From positions 1 through 11,209 of the forward strand of contig JAICPV010000029.1 in assembly GCA_025929655.1 (NCBI GenBank): a stretch of DNA of 11,209 bases, written 5' to 3'. The translations under genes were made by a program, and so were the position numbers. The stretch's first letter is position 1. Each line of letters starts with the position of its first letter. The notes under the pieces were generated by a model. The model did no database searches. It worked only from the letters and a program-made list of their open reading frames with translations, and had not been told where the DNA came from. This DNA is from Pyrinomonadaceae bacterium (GTDB lineage: Bacteria > Acidobacteriota > Blastocatellia > Pyrinomonadales > Pyrinomonadaceae). This document shows positions 1 through 6,171 of the stretch, one piece after another.

Positions 1-508
1 AGGCGAGCAGCGATCCGAATATGACGATCGCCGAAGTTAGCTTTCCGGCACGCTTCAGCGAGTCGATATAAACCAGGGCCGCCCCGAAAAATATCAGGTA
101 TCCGATCAAACGGACTACAAAAAGCCTCGTTGCGAACGGGTCGAGACTGAGCGCTCTCGAGGGCTCAATGCTAAGCGCGCCCCCGGAAAGGACCGGATCG
201 CCGAGCGGAAGGATTTGGATGGCGCCGAGAAAGATCAAACCCGCGATCGGCAACTGAAGAAGGTTCGAGCTGAATCGAAATTCTCCGGCCTTCCAGTTTT
301 CCACGATCCAAATACAAAAAATTACCGCCGTAGCGATCGCGAGCAATCCGCCCGAGATCGTGTCAACACCGCCAAACAAAAGGGTCGCGGCAGCGGGGAC
401 GGCGATCAGGAAAACGAAAAGTACGGTCGAAAGCCGCGACGACGATCCTTCGTTGCGGACATCATAGACCGTCAATCCCGAATTGACCTTTTCCTTCGCT
501 CGGATCAC
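1..508 (-). CDS. O-antigen ligase/polymerase family membrane protein, N-terminal part (runs off the left edge)
   Basis: Reading the minus strand from GTG 508 gives an open frame of 169 codons to the window edge. The product is very hydrophobic. After a charged N-terminus of about 20 residues come about four membrane helices (roughly residues 25-43, 47-64, 76-92 and 122-140), with a fifth starting at the edge. The stretch after helix 3 (ILPLGDPVLSGGALSIEP, then SLDP and AT) matches in style the first external loop of Wzy_C/WaaL-like proteins, which typically carries Q-x-LPLP followed by a LS-x-P motif. Members of this family polymerise glycan repeats or transfer them from undecaprenyl diphosphate to an acceptor at the outer face of the inner membrane. 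GTG is the first usable start after an in-frame TGA at 526-524. It lies one base after the TAA of the TPR gene, so the two are probably translationally coupled. The ligase catalytic region would lie outside the window, so ligase and polymerase cannot be told apart. Confidence 0.72.
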   Translation of the reverse strand, partial: MIRAKEKVNSGLTVYDVRNEGSSSRLSTVLFVFLIAVPAAATLLFGGVDTISGGLLAIATAVIFCIWIVENWKAGEFRFSSNLLQLPIAGLIFLGAIQILPLGDPVLSGGALSIEPSRALSLDPFATRLFVVRLIGYLIFFGAALVYIDSLKRAGKLTSAIVIFGSLLA

Positions 509-509
509 G

Positions 510-1775
510 TTATGATCTTGCGTTCAACGTAAGATCGTCGAACCAAAAGCTGCCTGTTGCCGCACATTTTGCCCCGGAACATTCGCCGCGGACAAATCTG
601 ATCTCGATGCCTTCGGCATCCGGCGGCACCACAAAGGTCGTGACGGCCTTCAACCATTGTTCGGTAATTTCCAGAGGCGGCGAGAGCGCCAGTCTGCGCC
701 CGTCGACGGCGGAAACTACTTCCCAATGAAAGGAAGCTGCCGACTTCGAGTCGCTGCGGTACGGGACCACCAGTTCGTACGCGGCCCCGGGCCGCACCGC
801 TATCAGCTGGGAGGGACCGCGAAATTCCCTGGTGTCCTGTCCGTTCATCAAGACGACCAGACTAAAATTCCCGGAGAATTTCTGCGTGTTGGTAACGCCG
901 ATTTGCGGGTAGGTTCCGCGCGATACCTTCCATTCGAAAACGTCCGCTCCTTCTGTTTTGACGGGCTGCTCGAAACCGCCATTCGTTATGCTTCCAAATA
1001 CACTTCCCGCATCACTTTCGACAGTTCCTTTCATAGATACCGCGGCGACGAATCTCTTATTCTCGATCAATTGACCGCGAAATTGTTTCGCCGAATCGCG
1101 GTATCGCTCGTCGACGGTGTCCGTCCTGTTCCAAAGATCGAGCGCCTCGTCGAAGCGTTTCTGTCCGGCAAGCTGGATCGCGAGTGCGACGTTGATGGGC
1201 GGAGAATCCTGAAACTTGGCGCTAACGCCAGCGGCATCGCCGTCGGACATCTGGAGCGCGGTAGCTGCGGCCAGCGGTGCAAGACTCGGATCGCCGGCCA
1301 CGGCTTTTCTTAGTTCGATATAAGCTTCATCGTCGCGGCCCTCGCGAAGGAGAAAATTTCCGAGTGCCCATTGGACCCTCGAGTAGTTCGGGGCCAGAAA
1401 CTTAGCCTGCTTCAGGGCGGCTTCCGCGCCGGTCGTGTCACCGGCCCGTCCTCGCGCGGCCGCCAGGCGGAGCCATAAGAGATAGTTGTGAGGAGCGAGA
1501 GCGGCCGCGATCTCGTATTCCCGCAAAGCCGTCTCGAAGTCCCCAGCTTCGAGAGCCCTTTCGTGCAGCGAAGCAGCGGTGAAATGCGTTTGCGGGTCTG
1601 CCGGGGACAGATCCGCAAGCAGATCGCCGACCTCTTTGAACTCCGCGTTGGAAGACGCGGCGCTCGCAAATCCCCAAATAAAGGCGAATATAGATAAAAA
1701 TACGATCATGCACGCTACCGTGGCAATTGCCAGGCGTGCGGTTAACGAGTCGAAACTGATCGCTTTCACCGTCAT
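510..1775 (-). CDS. Membrane-anchored TPR protein with C-terminal carbohydrate-binding-like domain
   Basis: The 421-residue product has three parts. A positively charged N-terminus leads into one membrane helix (about 16-38), which should place the rest in the periplasm. An alpha-helical TPR-like region follows (about 63-245), with repeats of the A..G....A pattern at about 78-97, 100-130 and 134-163. The C-terminal part (about 263-421) looks like a beta-sandwich of the CBM4/9 kind: it opens with NGGFEQPV (265-272) and closes with WFDDLTL (411-417). Cys399 and Cys404 could form a disulfide there. The ATG at 1775 is 18 bp after the stop of the WecA-like fusion, and the stop is 1 bp before the GTG of the ligase-family gene, which implies co-translation. 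I infer a periplasmic scaffold that binds glycan and assists the adjacent ligase or polymerase. The domain reading is from sequence patterns, and the role is inference. No enzyme motif is visible. Confidence 0.78.
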   Translation of the reverse strand: MTVKAISFDSLTARLAIATVACMIVFLSIFAFIWGFASAASSNAEFKEVGDLLADLSPADPQTHFTAASLHERALEAGDFETALREYEIAAALAPHNYLLWLRLAAARGRAGDTTGAEAALKQAKFLAPNYSRVQWALGNFLLREGRDDEAYIELRKAVAGDPSLAPLAAATALQMSDGDAAGVSAKFQDSPPINVALAIQLAGQKRFDEALDLWNRTDTVDERYRDSAKQFRGQLIENKRFVAAVSMKGTVESDAGSVFGSITNGGFEQPVKTEGADVFEWKVSRGTYPQIGVTNTQKFSGNFSLVVLMNGQDTREFRGPSQLIAVRPGAAYELVVPYRSDSKSAASFHWEVVSAVDGRRLALSPPLEITEQWLKAVTTFVVPPDAEGIEIRFVRGECSGAKCAATGSFWFDDLTLNARS

Positions 1776-1793
1776 CGATTCTGGTTTCCGATA

Positions 1794-3599
1794 TTACTCG
1801 AAATCGAGCGATTCGATCTTGATCTGCGCGCTCATAAGCGAGATGTTGGACCCTCGGCAAAGCTCGCGCAGCTCGGCCAATCGTTCACGCGATATCTTCC
1901 GCGACGAAACAAGTATCTCGCTTATTTCCTTATCGCGGCAGAGGTCCGATAGGGAACCGTTCGCGTCATATACCTGCAGGCCATTGATCATCTTGCCTTT
2001 CTTGAGCGGGTCGTCGTCGATAAAACCGATGGGCTGGTACATCCAATCCGAATTGTTCCGCAGCTCACGTAACACCATTTCACCGCCGTCGCCGGCGCCA
2101 TAAATAAGCACCCGTCGGCCCTCGGTCGGAAAGGGGATCGGCAGGATCTCCCGGAATACTCGAAATGCGATTCGGCTGCCCACGACCGCGAACAACAGAA
2201 TAAAACCGTCGAGAATAAAAACCGCTCGGGAAAAATTCTGGAAACGATATAACAAAAGGATCGCCAACACGCTGAGCATCGAGCCGGAAACAACACCTTT
2301 TGCGAAAGTGATCAGATCCGAAACGCTCGTGTACCGCCAGATGCCCCGGTAAACGCCGGATACGAGGAATGCGAAAAGCTTTATGACGATGAGCAGGGGA
2401 AGTGTGTTTCGAAACAGTTCCCAATTAGCACGCTCGTCAAGTGGCCCCGTCACCAGTACATATGCAGCGTAATACGAAAGCGTGATCAGCAGAACGTCAA
2501 GAATCACCTCGAAGATTCGGCGTTTGTATGAAATGTCGATCAGGAAGGCAAAGACGGCGTTGTTTTGGCTGGCAAGCTCTTCCTGCCGCTGATCGTACAC
2601 CTTAACTTTGGACAAAAACACACCGATGAGCGAGAGAACGATCGTAAAGACCGCGATCAACGCAAAACTTTGCGTCGTCTCCAGCCGCCCGACTACCAAC
2701 GCCAAAGCACCGGCCGCTGCCGCGAATCCGTAGATCATCAACACCGCAGAGCGTTCCGAGAGCCCCAACGCGACCAGACGGTGCGACGTATGATCGCGGC
2801 CGCCTTCCGAAGCTTTACGGCCCCAGAGCTTCCGAATGATCGTTACGAAGGTTGTATCAAAGATCGGAACGAAAAGTATCAGGACCGGAACGGCAATGAT
2901 GGTCAAAATGCTCCTGGATCTTCCACCGGCCTGCCCGAGCATCACTGAACTGGCGAGTAAAAAGCCGATGAACATCGAGCCGCAGTCGCCCATGAAGATC
3001 GACGCGGGGTTAAAGTTAAAGATCAGAAAACCGAGGAGCGTGCCGATGAAAATACTTACGAGGACGAACTCCGCATACTGGCCGTTCGCGGCAAATCCGA
3101 AAGCGAGCGCACCGGCCGCGATCGCGGCAATGCCGGCGGCAAGTCCGTCCATGTTGTCAAGCAGATTGACCGCGTTGGTCACTCCGACCAGCCAAAACAC
3201 CGTTATGCCGATATCTACAAGCTCGAGGCCGGTCAACGGCAGCTTTAATCCGAAGCCGACGATGATAGCCGCTCCGAAAAGCTGGCCGATCAGCTTCTGA
3301 TACGGCTTGATGTTGATCAGATCGTCGACCAGCCCGACAAGGAAAAGAAAGGTGCTGCCCGAAAAGATCACCAGCGACTCGTAACTCTTCGGCACGGCCG
3401 CGGCGTAGAAGATCGCCGTGGCCAAAAATATCGCAACGCCTCCGAACATCGCGGTCGGTCGCTTGTGCCAGCGATCGGATTTCGGCTTGGCTACCAGCCC
3501 GAGCTTTCCGGCCGCCTCCCGCACCGCGAATGTCAGGAGAGCCGACACCGCAATAGCAGCGAAACCGAATATGAAAGTGCTTGCCTTTATTTGTTCCAT
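1794..3599 (-). CDS. Fusion: WecA/MraY-type polyprenyl-phosphate sugar-1-phosphate transferase plus CapD/FlaA1-type N-terminal membrane and Rossmann domains
   Basis: The 601-residue product has two recognisable halves. Residues 1-335 are a polytopic phosphoglycosyltransferase of the MraY/WecA superfamily. They carry VDD (91-93), NAVNLLDNMDGL (142-152), NFNPASIFMGDCGS (195-208), FDTT (247-250) and the loop motif DHTSHRL (269-275), so all expected active-site elements are present. This enzyme would transfer a sugar-1-phosphate from a UDP-sugar to undecaprenyl phosphate and start the repeat unit. Residues 358-601 add about four more helices, the motif SGVYRGIWRYTS (414-425) and a Rossmann-type region with GAGDGG (501-506) and FIDDD (526-530). 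This is the N-terminal half of CapD/WbpM/PglF-type sugar-nucleotide dehydratases. The protein ends just where their catalytic SDR domain would begin. The frame is continuous with no stop, so this is a real fusion and not two genes. A short linker (about 336-357) joins the halves. Substrate specificity cannot be read from the sequence. Confidence 0.88.
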   Translation of the reverse strand: MEQIKASTFIFGFAAIAVSALLTFAVREAAGKLGLVAKPKSDRWHKRPTAMFGGVAIFLATAIFYAAAVPKSYESLVIFSGSTFLFLVGLVDDLINIKPYQKLIGQLFGAAIIVGFGLKLPLTGLELVDIGITVFWLVGVTNAVNLLDNMDGLAAGIAAIAAGALAFGFAANGQYAEFVLVSIFIGTLLGFLIFNFNPASIFMGDCGSMFIGFLLASSVMLGQAGGRSRSILTIIAVPVLILFVPIFDTTFVTIIRKLWGRKASEGGRDHTSHRLVALGLSERSAVLMIYGFAAAAGALALVVGRLETTQSFALIAVFTIVLSLIGVFLSKVKVYDQRQEELASQNNAVFAFLIDISYKRRIFEVILDVLLITLSYYAAYVLVTGPLDERANWELFRNTLPLLIVIKLFAFLVSGVYRGIWRYTSVSDLITFAKGVVSGSMLSVLAILLLYRFQNFSRAVFILDGFILLFAVVGSRIAFRVFREILPIPFPTEGRRVLIYGAGDGGEMVLRELRNNSDWMYQPIGFIDDDPLKKGKMINGLQVYDANGSLSDLCRDKEISEILVSSRKISRERLAELRELCRGSNISLMSAQIKIESLDFE

Positions 3600-3607
3600 T
3601 AGAACAA
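3591..3607 (-). promoter_or_regulatory. Small inverted repeat with the start codon of the WecA-like fusion in its loop
   Basis: On the minus strand TTGTTC and GAACAA form a perfect 6-bp stem around the 5-nt loop TAATG. That loop contains the ATG of the fusion gene (3599-3597). The stem is A/U-rich and weak, so any effect on translation is uncertain. The 41-bp spacer before it (3600-3640) shows no convincing promoter or ribosome binding site. Confidence 0.22.
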
Positions 3608-3640
3608 TGGATATGGCGCAGTGCGGATCAGATTAAAAAC

Positions 3641-4867
3641 CTAGTTGCGGACAAGTTTACTATAAAGATGCTTGGTGTCGCCTACAAGCCGTTCCTTCGA
3701 GAACGTGGACAATGCAAAGGTTTTGGCATTTCCGGCGATCTCTTTACGCAGATCGTCATTCTCGACGAGGTGACGGAGGCCGTTGACGAAACCAGCGACC
3801 GAGTTAGATGCCGTGCTAATGCCTCGTTCGCAAACCGTGAAGCCGTTTTCCTCACGCCGTTTCGTGCCGAGCAAGTCGACGACGCCGCCTACCTCCGTGG
3901 AGATCACCGCCTTTCCACTCGCCATCGCTTCTATCAGCGACAACGGTGTCCCTTCGTTCAGCGATGTTAAGGCCACCGCATCCAGACCGGCGTATATGTT
4001 TTCCGTGTCGGTCCGATTGCCCAGGAAGGCAACGCTCTCGCGCAGCCCCATGTCCTTCGCTTTTTCCTCGAGTGATTCGCGAAGGTGGCCCTCACCGACG
4101 ATCAGGAACTTTAGATTATGTCCGACGCCGCCGCTTGTGCCCAATTCCTTTGCCGCGTTAAGCAACAGAGGGACGTTCTTTATCTCGGTCAGCCTACCTA
4201 CGAAACCGACGAGAAAATCCGTTTCGCCGGCTCCCACTTCCGCTCGCAGCTGATTGTGGGAAGCACTAGGAGCCTCGAACGGTTCCATATCGATTCCCAG
4301 GGGAATAACCTCGAACTGTTCCTTCCGTCCGATCTTGTATACGTTATGGATCTCATCGAACTGCTGTTCGGAGATGACCACGATCTTGTGTGTGGCCATG
4401 CGTGCAAGCAGCCGTTCGATCAGGATGAAAAAACGGGTCCTCGCCGGTCCGTAATAGCTGTGAAAAACATGCCCATGGAACGTATGGACAAACTTTATCT
4501 CCCTCGGCTTCCCGAGAAGCGCCGCGGGCGTAAACCATTTGTAAACAAAACCCGCTAATCGGCCGACGGCTCCGGCTTTTGCGGTGTGGGTGTGCAGTAT
4601 GTCGGGCTTTATTCTTTTGATCTCGCGATAGATCTTGATCAGAGAAACCAGGTCCTTCAACGAGAGCTCCCGGCTCATCTCGGGAATGTAGATAGGACAG
4701 ACCCCGCTTTCTTCTGCGAGATAATTCATCCCCTCCTCGCCATCGGGCACGCTGCCGGCGATCAGCCACGACTGATACTCTTCGTCTTGAAGGTCGCGCG
4801 TTTGCAGCACGACGTGCCGCGCGGGGCCGCCGACATTAAGTCGCGCAATTATTCGGAGAATTCTCAT
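3641..4867 (-). CDS. Glycosyltransferase family 4 (GT-B fold)
   Basis: The 408-residue product has the two-domain layout of retaining GT4 glycosyltransferases. The N-terminal acceptor domain opens with MRILRIIARLNVGGPARHV, whose GG loop (13-14) is typical of the family, followed by LHTHTAKAG (91-99) and HTFHGH (128-133). The C-terminal nucleotide-sugar domain has GFVGRLTEIKN (221-231), in which Arg225 and Lys230 are the expected diphosphate contacts, GEG (258-260) and the E-x7-E element (Glu305 and Glu313) in NEGTPLSLIEAMASGKAVI. Length is normal and there is no membrane helix, so it acts at the inner face of the cytoplasmic membrane. It most likely adds an early sugar to the lipid-linked product of the WecA-like enzyme encoded 41 bp downstream; donor and linkage are unknown. 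The ATG at 4867 comes 6 nt after the TGA of the cupin gene. AAGGGA abuts the ATG directly, too close for a normal ribosome binding site, so coupled re-initiation is likely. Confidence 0.93.
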   Translation of the reverse strand: MRILRIIARLNVGGPARHVVLQTRDLQDEEYQSWLIAGSVPDGEEGMNYLAEESGVCPIYIPEMSRELSLKDLVSLIKIYREIKRIKPDILHTHTAKAGAVGRLAGFVYKWFTPAALLGKPREIKFVHTFHGHVFHSYYGPARTRFFILIERLLARMATHKIVVISEQQFDEIHNVYKIGRKEQFEVIPLGIDMEPFEAPSASHNQLRAEVGAGETDFLVGFVGRLTEIKNVPLLLNAAKELGTSGGVGHNLKFLIVGEGHLRESLEEKAKDMGLRESVAFLGNRTDTENIYAGLDAVALTSLNEGTPLSLIEAMASGKAVISTEVGGVVDLLGTKRREENGFTVCERGISTASNSVAGFVNGLRHLVENDDLRKEIAGNAKTFALSTFSKERLVGDTKHLYSKLVRN

Positions 4868-4873
4868 TCCCTT

Positions 4874-5368
4874 TCAGTCCATTAAAAACAAGGTATCAGG
4901 GTCGTCCTCATGCCTGATCTCATCGACCGGCTCGGACCTATTTTCTCCCATATAAAGGCGGTTCGGACAGTTTACTACCATACCATCGACTTCGCCGTAA
5001 TTTTGGTACGCGTGCACGATCCCTTTCGGAACAACGATCGCTTTTGGATCGCTGACGCCGGCCCGTATGTCCATAACGCGACGAAAAGTCGAAGATCCCG
5101 GCCGGTTGTCCCACATCCGAAGATGAAAATCGGATGGCCCGAGAAAACAAAACAGGTCCGCCTGGCCGACATGCTCATGCGGGCCGCGTGTGACACCAGG
5201 ATTGGTGAACGAAATGTAGGCCATTGCCGGGTGAAACTCCCGATCCAGCTCATCATGCCGGAATAATTCGCAAAGCCAGCCGCGATCGTCACTGAACTTC
5301 TTAAGTCCGTAAACGACGACCCCCTCGATCTCTCCGGGTATAAAAGTAGTAATGGCGGCAGAATTCAT
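4874..5368 (-). CDS. RmlC-like cupin (dTDP-sugar 3,5-epimerase or ketoisomerase type)
   Basis: The 164-residue product resembles dTDP-4-dehydrorhamnose 3,5-epimerases. It has SDDRG (26-30), TRGPHEH (60-66), WDNRPGSSTFR (86-96), PKGIVHAYQN (114-123) and the late YMGE (139-142) with an acidic tail. His64 and His119 match the two conserved histidines of RmlC, and Tyr139 matches its conserved tyrosine. Unlike RmlC, the first motif reads RG-x-HEH instead of RGLHYQ, and the usual lysine of the following GKLV stretch is missing (QADLF, 69-73). HxH in this place recalls 3,4-ketoisomerases such as FdtA/QdtA or metal cupins. I chose ATG 5368 because it overlaps the TGA of the thymidylyltransferase gene as ATGA. 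A frame extending to 5443 would intrude 79 bp into that gene and adds unconserved, charged sequence. Pairing with an RmlA-type gene supports a dTDP-sugar substrate; the exact reaction is open. Confidence 0.82.
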   Translation of the reverse strand: MNSAAITTFIPGEIEGVVVYGLKKFSDDRGWLCELFRHDELDREFHPAMAYISFTNPGVTRGPHEHVGQADLFCFLGPSDFHLRMWDNRPGSSTFRRVMDIRAGVSDPKAIVVPKGIVHAYQNYGEVDGMVVNCPNRLYMGENRSEPVDEIRHEDDPDTLFLMD

Positions 5369-6093
5369 ATCTTGTTTGCCCCCGTCTCGGCCACCATATT
5401 CGAAGCACGCAAAAGGCTTTCGAAGGTCCCGGCGTCTGTCCACCAGCCCTCCAACTCGCCCCAGGTCATCGTGCCCTTCCCGATATAATGGTTATTGACG
5501 TCGGTTATCTCCAGCTCCCCTCGGCCGGACGGTTTCAGCGTCCTGATCACATCGAAAACCGTGTGGTCGTAAAAGTAAACGCCGATGACCGCAAATTCCG
5601 ATTTGGGCGTCTTCGGTTTCTCCTCGATCTCGAGAACCCGCGAACCCTCCAGCACGGGAACGCCGAAACGCTCCGGATCCGGAACCTTCTTCAGCAGGAT
5701 CTTCGCCCCTTTGCCTTGGCGCTTGTAGTCGTCCGCGGCGGATCGGATGTTTCTCTCTATCAGGTTGTCTCCCAGCACGACACAAATGGGCTGATCGTCG
5801 GCGAAGTGCTCCACCAGACGAAGCGCGTCGGCGATACCGCCTTCGCCCTCCTGATAAGTGTAATTCAAGTGTTTTAGCCCAAACTCCTTTCCGTTGCCAA
5901 GCAGCCGAAGAAATTCGCCCGCCGCACTGCCCCCAGTGACGATCATTATGTCGTCGATCCCCGCATTTATAAGCGTTTGCAGCGGGTAAAAGATCATCGG
6001 CCGGTCGTAAACCGGCAGTAGATGCTTGTTGGTGATCTTCGTAAGCGGGAAGAGCCTCGAACCCAGCCCGCCGGCCAATATTACGCCTTTCAT
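5365..6093 (-). CDS. rfbA: Glucose-1-phosphate thymidylyltransferase-type sugar nucleotidyltransferase (short form)
   Basis: The 242-residue product is a sugar-1-phosphate nucleotidyltransferase of the RmlA/RfbA type. It makes dTDP-glucose (or a related NDP-sugar) from dTTP and glucose-1-phosphate in the cytosol. The signature is at the N-terminus: LAGGLGSRLFPLT (6-18), then NKHLLPVYDRPMI (22-34) with Lys23. Metal-binding GDN lies at 108-110, EEKPKTPKS at 157-165, GELEITDVN at 192-200 and WWTDAGT at 217-223. It lacks the extra C-terminal part of the approximately 290-residue tetrameric RmlA enzymes, as is common in the short subgroup. It ends in an ATGA overlap with the cupin gene, so the two are co-translated. 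It follows the widest gap in the window (78 bp). Neither RmlB nor RmlD is present here, so rhamnose as the final product is not shown; another dTDP-sugar is equally possible. Confidence 0.88.
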   Translation of the reverse strand: MKGVILAGGLGSRLFPLTKITNKHLLPVYDRPMIFYPLQTLINAGIDDIMIVTGGSAAGEFLRLLGNGKEFGLKHLNYTYQEGEGGIADALRLVEHFADDQPICVVLGDNLIERNIRSAADDYKRQGKGAKILLKKVPDPERFGVPVLEGSRVLEIEEKPKTPKSEFAVIGVYFYDHTVFDVIRTLKPSGRGELEITDVNNHYIGKGTMTWGELEGWWTDAGTFESLLRASNMVAETGANKI

Positions 6094-6162
6094 AAAAGTT
6101 TTAGTTTAGTAAATGAGTGCCGCGGATCGAAAATTACATTCTTTGGTCCGGAGCGAACCCGA

Positions 6163-6168
6163 ATTATA
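6163..6168 (-). promoter_or_regulatory. Possible -10 element (TATAAT) ahead of the thymidylyltransferase gene
   Basis: A perfect TATAAT lies on the minus strand just after the stop codon of the deacetylase gene. It would give a leader of about 60 nt before the ATG at 6093. No good -35 box sits 16-18 bp upstream; the hexamers there read CTCAGT, GCTCAG and CGCTCA. The placement in the widest gap of the window (6094-6171) favours an internal promoter, but TATAAT-like words also arise by chance in A/T-rich spacers. Confidence 0.25.
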
Positions 6169-6171
6169 TTC

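Noticed and set aside
657..1313. Open frame of 218 codons on the plus strand
   Set aside because: It is antisense to the TPR/CBM gene, has no family resemblance, and breaks the one-strand organisation of the locus.
3600..3640. Promoter in the spacer before the WecA-like fusion
   Set aside because: No pair of -35 and -10 hexamers with reasonable spacing could be found; read-through from the GT4 gene is simpler.
5369..5443. Upstream start for the RmlC-like cupin
   Set aside because: The extra 25 residues are charged and unconserved and would overlap the thymidylyltransferase by 79 bp; the ATGA overlap at 5368 is the natural start.
6145..6159. Hairpin in the 78-bp gap as a terminator for the deacetylase transcript
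   Set aside because: The stem has only 6 bp including one G-U pair with a 3-nt loop, and no U-run follows on the minus strand.
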